From positions 1 through 28,232 of the IMG/VR virus record IMGVR_UViG_3300003690_000169: DNA of 28,232 bases. One strand, given 5' to 3'. Made by a program: the position numbers and the translations under genes. Under the pieces are notes generated by a model. The model did no database searches. It was given only the letters and a program-made list of their open reading frames with translations, and was not told the DNA's origin. The DNA is from a virus. Below, one piece after another: positions 7,585 to 13,643 of this stretch; the stretch's first letter is position 1, and every line of letters starts with the position of its first letter.

Positions 7585-8701
7585 CTCTTTTATTGCCTCT
7601 CTGTTCTATTGAGTGAGATACGAGATGTTTCCAACTGCTCTCGTTAGTATATAAAGAGCCTAGAACACCGAGTGCCTTAGGTAACTCAGGCTGCATCGCA
7701 TGATGCATATGCATAGTGTCCGTATAAGGGGTAGACACAGTAATTCCCATTCGTTCCTTCAACCAAATGAAGTCGTAGCTACCATTATGAGCCACAAACT
7801 TATAGCGTGGGTTCTCTAGTATTCCCTTAAGCCAGAGCCACGCTTCGACCTCTGCCCTTGGGTAAGTCCAATATGATTTGTCCGATGCGGAGTCGTCCCA
7901 GAATGGGCACACAATAGCTCTGTCATTGGAGGGAGCTAACCCAACACATGTAATTTGATCATGCCCTGTCTCAATGTCGATAGCTATCTCACTACTATCA
8001 GGGAGGGGGGCAATGAACTCATCGCGAAATTTATATAGATCTATCAGCCGAGGCTCCGTCCATATCTCTCGAGTTGTGTGGTGTATTTCCTCGTGACCTA
8101 CTTCTGCAAGGGCTTTCCTAATATCAGCCATGACAAAGATGCGGCTGTCGAAGTTCCCACGCATGATGTATGAGGGGTGGAACGTGGGGACGAATTTAAT
8201 GTTGTCGAAATATTCTGAACGGAATACTGTACCTCTATGTTGTGTGATTTTGGTGAGACCTGTGAACGCCCACAACGCTGTCGCTCCCATTCCAATAACC
8301 ACTTCGGTCTTCGCGGCACGAAGTTCTTCCCTAAGTTTATGGATATCATCCACTCTCTCTGGTATAACGTATCCATGTGTGGAATTATATGGTAGGACAG
8401 ACGGCCCCCAACCATACTCCTCCTTAAGCTTGGCGTAGACTTTCTTCTTGAAGAAGAAGGTGTCAATCTTGTTCTGAACTGGCTTGTACTTAAACACGTT
8501 TGATATCAGGTGCTCCGAGCGTGTTAGCCCTGAGTGTCTGAGCCACCTGTTAAACTCACCGCCAGCTTTCCCAACGAACGGTTCCCCCTTACGTATCTCG
8601 TCAGCACCAGGAGCCTCACCCACAAAAGCTAGTGGGCTCTTCCCTGACAGTGGTAAGTGAGGTGGAACGGAGTTGAGAACCAGTGATTCTGATTTCGACA
8701 T
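7577..8701 (-). CDS. Uracil-DNA glycosylase fused to exonuclease motifs I-II (front part of split DNA polymerase), 374 aa
   Basis: Residues 24-200 are a family 4/5-like uracil-DNA glycosylase: GEAPG (28-32), EPFVGKAGG (40-48) and HPS (175-177) form the uracil pocket. The iron-sulfur cysteines of family 4 are not visible, so the cluster seems lost. Residues 238-335 begin a DnaQ-like 3'-5' exonuclease: DIET (D242, E244; motif I), AHNGSYDF (H305-F311; motif II) and DTMHMHH. Motif III is missing and instead opens the polymerase gene at 5038-6636. Bacillus phage SPO1-type polymerases join a UDG-like domain, exonuclease and polymerase in one chain. Start ATG has GGAGG only 3 bases away. Confidence 0.85.
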   Translation of the reverse strand: MSKSESLVLNSVPPHLPLSGKSPLAFVGEAPGADEIRKGEPFVGKAGGEFNRWLRHSGLTRSEHLISNVFKYKPVQNKIDTFFFKKKVYAKLKEEYGWGPSVLPYNSTHGYVIPERVDDIHKLREELRAAKTEVVIGMGATALWAFTGLTKITQHRGTVFRSEYFDNIKFVPTFHPSYIMRGNFDSRIFVMADIRKALAEVGHEEIHHTTREIWTEPRLIDLYKFRDEFIAPLPDSSEIAIDIETGHDQITCVGLAPSNDRAIVCPFWDDSASDKSYWTYPRAEVEAWLWLKGILENPRYKFVAHNGSYDFIWLKERMGITVSTPYTDTMHMHHAMQPELPKALGVLGSLYTNESSWKHLVSHSIEQRGNKRDE

Positions 8702-8751
8702 GGGCCTCCAAAAATTTTACAATTTTTTAGACGATAGAACAAACAGGGAAC

Positions 8752-8797
8752 AAGGGGATAACTGTATTACCCTTATGCTGGGAATTATTTTACCCAG
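8752..8797. other. Two short adjacent stem-loops in the 120-base gap upstream of the UDG gene
   Basis: AAGGG (8752-8756) pairs with CCCTT (8770-8774), and CTGGG (8778-8782) with CCCAG (8793-8797). They lie in the only gap in this block (8702-8821). Neither is followed by a U-run, so an intrinsic terminator is not clear; they might slow or cut the transcript between the Sak4 group and the polymerase group. No clean promoter was found in the gap. Confidence 0.35.
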
Positions 8798-8821
8798 TCA
8801 CCCCCTATCCCGACAGAGAAT

Positions 8822-9289
8822 CTAGACTACCTCGATAACCTTGGTAATCTTAGCTTCTGGAATGTCTTTATTCTTACCACCCATTCCACGTTTAACAACG
8901 CCGCTGAATCTTCGTCCAGTCAGCATCTCTAAAGCCGGGGCAACATCCAAGTTAGCAACCTCATCACTTGAGAGGTCAAGGATGTCACGGCAGAACGCTC
9001 GTAAAGAAATTACTGGACTCTTCTGAGCCAATGCTGGCTCTGTACAGAAAAAGTCCATACGAACAACCTCAGAAACACCTAGATCGTCGTCATCATACTC
9101 TGACTCAATCACAGAGTCAGCCTTAGTACGCACCGTAACAATGGTACGAGTCTCGCCATCTTTCTCATACTGGCGATCAAAGTATCCTTGAACAACGAAC
9201 TCATAGATTCCGTCTTCAAGAAGTTTTTGCTCGGGGATATCCCCAAAAGACATAGTCATAAAGTCTGAAAGGTCAACCTTATCAGCCAT
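8822..9289 (-). CDS. Unknown acidic protein, possible single-stranded-DNA-binding role, 155 aa
   Basis: It begins MADKVDLSDFMTMSFGDIPE and has a beta-rich middle (YEFVVQGYFDRQYEKDGETR) with later GRRFSGVVKRGMGGKNKDIP, loosely like the DUF669/OB-type proteins that sit beside Sak4 and polymerase in phages. An acidic stretch (SEYDDDDLG) lies near residue 65 but there is no acidic C-terminal tail as in classic SSB. The start has AGGAG 7 bases upstream. The SSB-like assignment rests mainly on position next to the Sak4 gene. Confidence 0.6.
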   Translation of the reverse strand: MADKVDLSDFMTMSFGDIPEQKLLEDGIYEFVVQGYFDRQYEKDGETRTIVTVRTKADSVIESEYDDDDLGVSEVVRMDFFCTEPALAQKSPVISLRAFCRDILDLSSDEVANLDVAPALEMLTGRRFSGVVKRGMGGKNKDIPEAKITKVIEVV

Positions 9290-9304
9290 ATATTTTCTCC
9301 TATC

Positions 9305-9565
9305 CTATAGGTTAGTTTCGGCAGAAGCAGGTTCCAAAGGAACAATCTCTGCCACGACATTCACCGAAGTTTTCTCAATGTCGTCTCCTGATAAGGTCAC
9401 TTCTGCCTTATCACCTTCGATGGTCTCCAAACTGACAATAATCTTCTCGTCAGGATTTTCCACAAATCTACGGGCCGCCGCTTCAGCGATTACCATTGTA
9501 GCCTCTGTGTATGGTGGGGTAGTAACTTCTGTCCCACCTAAAATTATAATTTTTTTACTTGACAA
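9305..9565 (-). CDS. Unknown protein, 86 aa
   Basis: The start is TTG 9563-9565, with GGGAG 9 bases upstream, 11 bases inside the end of the Sak4 gene; the longer ATG frame to 9607 has no site and a long overlap. The protein begins MSSKKIIILGGTEVTTPPYT and shows alternating hydrophobic strands (VVAEIVPL), consistent with a small beta-rich fold. No family recognised. Confidence 0.6.
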   Translation of the reverse strand: MSSKKIIILGGTEVTTPPYTEATMVIAEAAARRFVENPDEKIIVSLETIEGDKAEVTLSGDDIEKTSVNVVAEIVPLEPASAETNL

Positions 9566-10346
9566 CTTTATTATCTCCCTTATTAGCATTGGACTTAATA
9601 CCTTCAAAGATTTTGGAAAGGTCTAAGTCAGTTTCAACTTCGATATTCTTTGGAGCCGGGGTTTTTAAATCCATTTTGTAGTCGGACGCAGTCCTTAGGA
9701 TACGAGTTCCCCCTTCTTTAGTAGGTTTGACATCAATACGTAAGATTGTATTGAAGTATCTCCCGATAATAGTGGGCAGTTTTGACCCAAGGACAACGGG
9801 ATAAGCCTTTCTCCCACCACCTGCATCATCGTAATATTGTACGTGTGTGTTGAATACAACATTACATTTAACTTCATCTGAAGTTAGATACTGAACAAGC
9901 AGCTCGATGTTCCGACCTGCCTCTCCCCAATGCTGGATGGCTGGTTGATCAGAGAACTTCTTCCCATCTCGTTGCAGACAGTATCGCATAGCAGAGTTAG
10001 CAAGAAAAGTAAGGCTATCAATCACAAGAACATCATCTTCACCCCATTCTTTGACGGGGCCGAACTCAGTACTTCCATCCTTCCAGTTTTCAACTAGCTT
10101 AGTGAAGTTGGTGAATGCACTTGCCACCTTCATGGTATCACGGAGTGTTACATAGTGTACGTTATCAATAGCATCAGGATTTAGATAGTTCCCAAGAACA
10201 TCTAGCCCGTCATCGAAGTCAGCGATTCTTAGATTGTACCCGGCGTTAGCAAGAGAAGCCAACGCAGAAGTTTTCCCTGAACCTGAGTCACCGCAAAGTA
10301 GAAGCTTCGTACGAGACCCAACAGAGTGGTCTTTAAATGCAGGCAT
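9555..10346 (-). CDS. Sak4-like RecA-fold recombination ATPase, 263 aa
   Basis: Walker A GDSGSGKT (19-26) and Walker B DVLVIDSL (about 105-112) within a single RecA-like domain of about 230 residues match phage AAA_24/Sak4 proteins, which support single-strand annealing with an SSB. NVVFNTHVQYYDD is the usual sensor strand with glutamine. It is the first gene after a perfect-consensus promoter, with AAAGGAGGCAAT at the ribosome binding site, so it should be highly expressed and early. Its neighbour at 8822-9289 may be the SSB-like partner (inference). Confidence 0.82.
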   Translation of the reverse strand: MPAFKDHSVGSRTKLLLCGDSGSGKTSALASLANAGYNLRIADFDDGLDVLGNYLNPDAIDNVHYVTLRDTMKVASAFTNFTKLVENWKDGSTEFGPVKEWGEDDVLVIDSLTFLANSAMRYCLQRDGKKFSDQPAIQHWGEAGRNIELLVQYLTSDEVKCNVVFNTHVQYYDDAGGGRKAYPVVLGSKLPTIIGRYFNTILRIDVKPTKEGGTRILRTASDYKMDLKTPAPKNIEVETDLDLSKIFEGIKSNANKGDNKVVK

Positions 10347-10398
10347 ATTGCCTCCTTTCAGTTTGGACGTTTACGCGTTCCAGCGATAATGTTCAATC

Positions 10399-10427
10399 AT
10401 TATAGCAAACGCTAACAGAAATGTCAA
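10399..10427 (-). promoter_or_regulatory. Consensus sigma-70 promoter for the replication block
   Basis: Minus-strand TTGACA (10422-10427), 17-base spacer, TATAAT (10399-10404): every base matches consensus. The -35 box overlaps the stop codon of the thioesterase gene. Transcription would begin near 10392 and read into the Sak4 gene and the replication genes. No obvious palindromic operator overlaps it, in keeping with immediate early expression by host polymerase. Confidence 0.9.
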
Positions 10428-10813
10428 GCGGAAATTTTACCTGACAAGAGAAGAGATTTAAACTCCTCAGGTATGATTATTGACTTCCCAGAATATGTAA
10501 TGAAAAATACATTGACACATTCGGCATCGGCCAAATCAGTGCCATCTTTATCAGTCACATAGAACTCAGTCTTAACTGACTTAGACCCTACTTCACTGAC
10601 GAACCCTGTTATCTCAACCTCTCCCGGCCAGAATATTTTTCCGCTAAAGTTCATATTAAGAGATACAAGTACGTGGTCAAGATCATTAATATCAGATAAC
10701 TCCGCATACTTATCAAGCATCTTAACTCGGGCGTGGGCAATCCACTCTACAATAGCGGTATGATTCACATTCTTTTGTGCATCTGTATCAGTAAATCGAA
10801 TATCAATCTTCAT
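10424..10813 (-). CDS. Hotdog-fold acyl-CoA thioesterase (4HBT/YbgC-like), 129 aa
   Basis: MKIDIRFTDTDAQKNVNHTA followed by VEWIAHARVKML is the classic opening of 4-hydroxybenzoyl-CoA-type thioesterases, with D11 of the TDTD as the expected catalytic acid and VNH before the central helix. A beta strand pattern (EVEITGFVSEVGSKSVKTEF) follows. Length is normal for the family. The enzyme would hydrolyse acyl-CoA or acyl-carrier thioesters in the cytoplasm; the natural substrate is not visible. It starts in an ATGA junction with its upstream neighbour. In a phage it is an auxiliary metabolic gene. Confidence 0.8.
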   Translation of the reverse strand: MKIDIRFTDTDAQKNVNHTAIVEWIAHARVKMLDKYAELSDINDLDHVLVSLNMNFSGKIFWPGEVEITGFVSEVGSKSVKTEFYVTDKDGTDLADAECVNVFFITYSGKSIIIPEEFKSLLLSGKISA

Positions 10814-11001
10814 GGCTCATACCTCGTATTAAGTTGATCCTCATTAAATATATGTAGCATTCCTCTTGCTTCTTTAGCAATACACTCTACAACATACCTA
10901 GTTTCTCCATTTAACTTTGAGACTACTGCTACAACTACACCTGGGAATAAATAACCAGTAGATTTTTCAACTTTATCTAATTCACGAAACTTCATCATCA
11001 T
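10810..11001 (-). CDS. Unknown small protein, 63 aa
   Basis: GVVVAVVSKLNGETRYVVEC followed by GMLHIFNEDQL is a pattern I associate with small beta-rich conserved hypothetical proteins of phages and alphaproteobacteria. Three ATGs stand in tandem; GGAG is best spaced (7 bases) for the third, so translation may start at 10995 rather than 11001. It overlaps the thioesterase by an ATGA junction and the upstream gene by 20 bases. Confidence 0.65.
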   Translation of the reverse strand: MMMKFRELDKVEKSTGYLFPGVVVAVVSKLNGETRYVVECIAKEARGMLHIFNEDQLNTRYEP

Positions 11002-11152
11002 ACTCCACTACGAATCCACGCATAGGTTTCCAATAGATATGGGCAGACTTCCCAGTAAGTTTTTCCCCGTCTGCAAGATCACTATAATCTATGTCTAATT
11101 TAATCCAACCATCTTGCTTTCCATTTTTATAAACAGGCAGTTCAACGCTCAT
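10982..11152 (-). CDS. Unknown small protein, 56 aa
   Basis: ATG 11150-11152 follows GAGGAAGATCCTA. The protein runs from MSVELPVYKNGKQDGWIKLD to VVEYDDEVS, with a beta-hairpin look and a conserved-looking YWKPMRG. It overlaps the neighbours by 11 and 20 bases, in keeping with the rest of the operon. No family recognised. Confidence 0.7.
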   Translation of the reverse strand: MSVELPVYKNGKQDGWIKLDIDYSDLADGEKLTGKSAHIYWKPMRGFVVEYDDEVS

Positions 11153-11372
11153 TAGGATCTTCCTCTTCTATTGTACATTGATAACCATAATCAGGACCAA
11201 AGGGTTCAGTCTTTGTATACTCTTTTTCCGTTACTTTTTTAGGCTCATAAGATACTTCCTCCACCACCACGCATCGCCAATCAATACGTTGAGGAGAACT
11301 TGGAACATTGAAAAGGGTGTTGCAGTAAGCGAGCAAAGCATATAAACTACCAGATTGACAGTTAAAATACAC
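11142..11372 (-). CDS. Small two-cysteine protein with doubtful start or frameshifted 5' end, 76 aa as annotated
   Basis: The coding frame is clear from YFNCQSGSLYALLAYCNTLF to the end, including RIDWRCVVVEE. The only in-frame start is GTG 11370-11372, with a poor binding site, while the same frame stays open upstream to about 11408. A GTG at 11414-11416 opens another frame (MNKIVPK) that would join this one by a -1 shift at the heptamer CCCAAAA (11396-11402), giving MNKIVPKRARWIVYSVYFN at the start. It looks like a member of the two-cysteine exported family also seen at 12280, 13404 and 17182. Real frameshifting, sequence error and GTG start are all possible. Confidence 0.5.
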   Translation of the reverse strand: MYFNCQSGSLYALLAYCNTLFNVPSSPQRIDWRCVVVEEVSYEPKKVTEKEYTKTEPFGPDYGYQCTIEEEDPNER

Positions 11373-11408
11373 TGAATATACGATCCAGCGAGCTCTTTTG
11401 GGACGATT

Positions 11409-11615
11409 TTATTCACCTTGTTTAACCGAAATTTCTTCTAGTAAATAGTTAGTAAGTCCAAACAAGGCTGACCCTTCCTTGCGAAATGCAATCCAAAATT
11501 GGCGATAATCCGGGGAAGGATCGTTCTTTGAAAAGTTATCAGCATTCATTAATGCCTTCTGAAAGTCTTTCATAATTTCTGTCATTCGTTCAGAGGTGTA
11601 AAGTGTATCACTCAT
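11409..11615 (-). CDS. Unknown protein, 68 aa
   Basis: Begins MSDTLYTSERMTEIMKDFQK and continues with an aromatic helical middle (YRQFWIAFRKEGSALFG). Start ATG lies 3 bases after the upstream stop with only a weak GGAT site, so it is probably coupled to the DUF59 gene. No signal peptide or motif; function unknown. Confidence 0.6.
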   Translation of the reverse strand: MSDTLYTSERMTEIMKDFQKALMNADNFSKNDPSPDYRQFWIAFRKEGSALFGLTNYLLEEISVKQGE

Positions 11616-11618
11616 AGA

Positions 11619-11927
11619 TTAAATCCAACCCATTATCATTTTTGTTTCATCAGATACGCTGTCCATAGTAAACGGGGGATCAAATGTTGTCACAACTTCA
11701 ACAACGCTGACCCCTTCCACATAGCCAGCATTTTGTATGGAAATAATAATATCATCCGCAAACGGACAAAATGCACTAGTCAAGGTGTGGGTAATTTCTA
11801 CCAAACTCTCATCTTCATCAATCTTAATATCATATATCAGGCCCAGATCATAAATGTTTAAGCTCAACATCTCTGGGTCATATACTTTTTTCAAACTTTC
11901 AATAATTTTGTCTTTATCTATCGCCAT
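11619..11927 (-). CDS. MIP18/DUF59 (SufT/PaaD-like) Fe-S assembly protein, 102 aa
   Basis: The core KKVYDPEMLSLNIYDLGLIY followed by VEITHTLTSAFCPFADDI is diagnostic of the MIP18/DUF59 family, whose bacterial members (SufT, PaaD) help mature iron-sulfur proteins; the cysteine of the CPF motif is present. A longer frame to 12002 lies inside the upstream gene; the ATG at 11925-11927 begins one base after the IscA stop and gives the normal family length. Coupled to the IscA-type carrier directly upstream, so the two form a two-gene Fe-S maturation unit. Confidence 0.8.
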   Translation of the reverse strand: MAIDKDKIIESLKKVYDPEMLSLNIYDLGLIYDIKIDEDESLVEITHTLTSAFCPFADDIIISIQNAGYVEGVSVVEVVTTFDPPFTMDSVSDETKMIMGWI

Positions 11928-11928
11928 A

Positions 11929-12240
11929 TCAAACGCCGAAACTTTCTCCACACCCGCAGCTGCTTGTGCTGGTGGGGTTCTTAACTGAGAGAAAATTTCC
12001 ACCCAATTCAGTCACATAATCTATTTGCGAACCCATAACATACATTTCAGCCATAGGGTCTAATAACAAAACATCATCTATTGGGTCAGACCATTTTACG
12101 TGTTCAATACCCTCATCTGTAGATAATCCCCAAACATACCCAAAACCAGAGCATCCACCACTCTTAACTCCAAGAGTGACGTATGCCCCTTTAGATACAC
12201 TTTGCATATATTCTTTTGCACTGTCTGTTAATGTTATCAT
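11929..12240 (-). CDS. iscA-like: A-type Fe-S cluster carrier (IscA/ErpA/HesB family), 103 aa
   Basis: Carries assembled iron-sulfur clusters to target proteins. The three ligand cysteines are all present: C30 in GGCSGFGYVW and C95/C97 in SCGCGESF at the C-terminus, with GSQIDYVTELGGNFLSVKNP before them as in bacterial IscA. Full normal length. Likely clients in this genome include the four-cysteine nuclease at 13624-14556 (inference). The ribosome binding site is weak (TTGGAA). Confidence 0.9.
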   Translation of the reverse strand: MITLTDSAKEYMQSVSKGAYVTLGVKSGGCSGFGYVWGLSTDEGIEHVKWSDPIDDVLLLDPMAEMYVMGSQIDYVTELGGNFLSVKNPTSTSSCGCGESFGV

Positions 12241-12279
12241 ATTTCAAATTTCCAATAATATGGTCTTTACTTATAGTTA

Positions 12280-12465
12280 TCATCGGGGTTGTTGCCTATT
12301 AATATTAAATGGCAGGCAACTCCATTGCCCATGTGTCTCCTCATTCATCTTCTTCTTAATAGCTTGGCAAGCATCTTCATGTTCCCAATAAAATCGAGTA
12401 TAAACATCGACTTGTGGTATACCGCTACCATTTAGATAAGCTACTACAAGAAGCCATACCCACAT
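12280..12465 (-). CDS. Small exported two-cysteine protein, 61 aa
   Basis: A short hydrophobic start (MWVWLLVVAYLNGSG) looks like a signal peptide or anchor, followed by VYTRFYWEHEDACQAIKKKM and WSCLP. The ATG shares a TAATG junction with the lipoprotein stop and has GGAG 8 bases upstream. Shares a layout (hydrophobic start, aromatic strand, helix with cysteine, second cysteine near the end) with genes at 11142, 13404 and 17182; the two cysteines could form one disulfide in the periplasm. Confidence 0.6.
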   Translation of the reverse strand: MWVWLLVVAYLNGSGIPQVDVYTRFYWEHEDACQAIKKKMNEETHGQWSCLPFNINRQQPR

Positions 12466-12737
12466 TATGGCATCTCCTCTACATACTCATGAATTATTTC
12501 GGTGGGAGTCTTGTTTCTGCATAGAGTATGAGTCTCTAGTATATCAGATCCTTTACAATATTTACCAGTGACGTGTGATAAAGTAGAATCCATTGAAGTT
12601 TTATCTCCATAGATAAACTGTTTAGCATCATATGTATTTCTAATCCAATTTAACTGAGTTACCCCTGCAGGTAATGCAATAGCACACCCTTGTATTAGTA
12701 TGGTTATAAGTCCAATGGGAATTGTTCTCCAACCCAC
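12465..12737 (-). CDS. Small phage lipoprotein, 90 aa
   Basis: GTG start at 12735-12737 with GGGAG 7 bases upstream. The N-terminus MGWRTIPIGLITILIQGC has a hydrophobic core and lipobox IQGC with C18 as the lipid site. The mature part is polar with two further cysteines (KYCKGS and TLCRNK). It would sit in the outer or inner membrane facing the periplasm. An o-spanin role was considered, but it lacks the proline-rich look and no embedded partner is seen; surface modification or exclusion of other phages is equally possible. Confidence 0.65.
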   Translation of the reverse strand: MGWRTIPIGLITILIQGCAIALPAGVTQLNWIRNTYDAKQFIYGDKTSMDSTLSHVTGKYCKGSDILETHTLCRNKTPTEIIHEYVEEMP

Positions 12738-13108
12738 TCTTGTACTCCCTCGTACTCAATTATTTGTTGCGACATAATACCAGAATGCCACAAGCACTCA
12801 TAAACAATAGTGTCAGATGAGGGGGGCAGGTTACGGCGCTTATACATTCTTCCCTCTCCCTCAACTAAATCTAAAATGTCAACTAATTTAATAGGAATCC
12901 GGTAAAGATCGCCCCGAACTTTTCTGCCCCCCTCACCAACATGTACGATTCCGGGGAATGCTCCCAAGGAAAACATCTCCCATTCTGCTGTAGGAGTTAT
13001 AGAACCTTTTTCCAGTAGCTGGGCATCCTTCAGAATATAGTTTAATTCGTAGCCGTCCTTGAGCGTCCCGTATACGAACAGATCTACTGTGTCACCATCT
13101 AAAACCAT
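12704..13108 (-). CDS. Gamma-glutamylcyclotransferase-like protein (GGCT/AIG2/YtfP fold), 134 aa
   Basis: VDLFVYGTLKDGYELNYIL is the signature YGTL loop that binds the gamma-glutamyl carboxylate, and DILDLVEGEGRMYKRR carries the expected catalytic glutamate near residue 84. Such enzymes release 5-oxoproline from gamma-glutamyl amines or peptides. Length is typical. Together with the ATP-grasp and COOH-NH2 ligases at 19-26 kb it may edit or remove gamma-glutamyl linkages made by them (inference). Two GGGGGGCAG motifs in opposite orientation (12831, 12924) lie within it. Confidence 0.8.
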   Translation of the reverse strand: MVLDGDTVDLFVYGTLKDGYELNYILKDAQLLEKGSITPTAEWEMFSLGAFPGIVHVGEGGRKVRGDLYRIPIKLVDILDLVEGEGRMYKRRNLPPSSDTIVYECLWHSGIMSQQIIEYEGVQEWVGEQFPLDL

Positions 13109-13407
13109 TGGTCAACTAACCTCTTTCCCATGTGGACAAGCAATGCGAATACATCACTCCTGTCAGTCTGTGATAATATAAACTGAACAGTCTTAGTCTG
13201 GTAAGATTTGTCAGGATGATCGGTTACACCGGGCCGCGTCCAAATTAAAACTAGTTCATCAGCGCCATCAAGTTCAATCAAATCTCTAGCATAGTCTAAA
13301 GCTTGGATAGGTGTCCACTCTGCTGCTTTGTCTACCTCAGCATTATTCAGTTTATCCTCTACAATCTTCTTCTTGAGCGCCTCAGTCATATCAATGATTT
13401 TGGTCAT
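13099..13407 (-). CDS. Unknown protein, 102 aa
   Basis: Begins MTKIIDMTEALKKKIVEDKL and has an alpha-beta look, with ADELVLIWTRPG as a strand and a C-terminal helix ending RLVDQWF. The start forms an ATGA junction with the upstream stop. No family recognised and no catalytic motif apparent. Small, soluble and cytoplasmic by composition. Confidence 0.6.
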   Translation of the reverse strand: MTKIIDMTEALKKKIVEDKLNNAEVDKAAEWTPIQALDYARDLIELDGADELVLIWTRPGVTDHPDKSYQTKTVQFILSQTDRSDVFALLVHMGKRLVDQWF

Positions 13408-13643
13408 TGAGTTGGTCCACTTAGATATTCTTCTGGTGTGATCTTACCCTTGAGACATAGGTACTTATATGTTGGCCCCCAAGGTTTAGTCATGGTTGCT
13501 CTCCGCGCAGTAAAATAACATTGTTGTTCGTTTAGTTGTGAATAGAACTCTGGAGTCACTCCTCCTGCGGGAACGAACCAACCACCAGAGGTGGTAGTAA
13601 GAACCCAGAATGTCCAAAGAACTTTAGTTGTCGGTACTATCAT
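13404..13643 (-). CDS. Small exported two-cysteine protein, 79 aa
   Basis: A hydrophobic start (VLWTFWVLTTTSGGWFVPAG) is followed by FYSQLNEQQCYFTARRATM and KYLCLKG, the same two-cysteine layout as the genes at 11142, 12280 and 17182. AGAGGTAACAA precedes the ATG. It starts 20 bases inside the end of the nuclease gene. Periplasmic location and a disulfide are inferred. Confidence 0.6.
   Translation of the reverse strand: MIVPTTKVLWTFWVLTTTSGGWFVPAGGVTPEFYSQLNEQQCYFTARRATMTKPWGPTYKYLCLKGKITPEEYLSGPTQ

Noticed and set aside
8702-8821. Promoter for the UDG gene in the gap
   Set aside because: The best match (TTGTTC, 18 bases, TAAAAA) is too poor to claim.
11231-11416. 61-codon hydrophobic frame (MNKIVPKELAGS...)
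   Set aside because: Beyond codon 7 it is out of frame with the better coding frame at 11142-11372; only its first codons may be used, through a frameshift.
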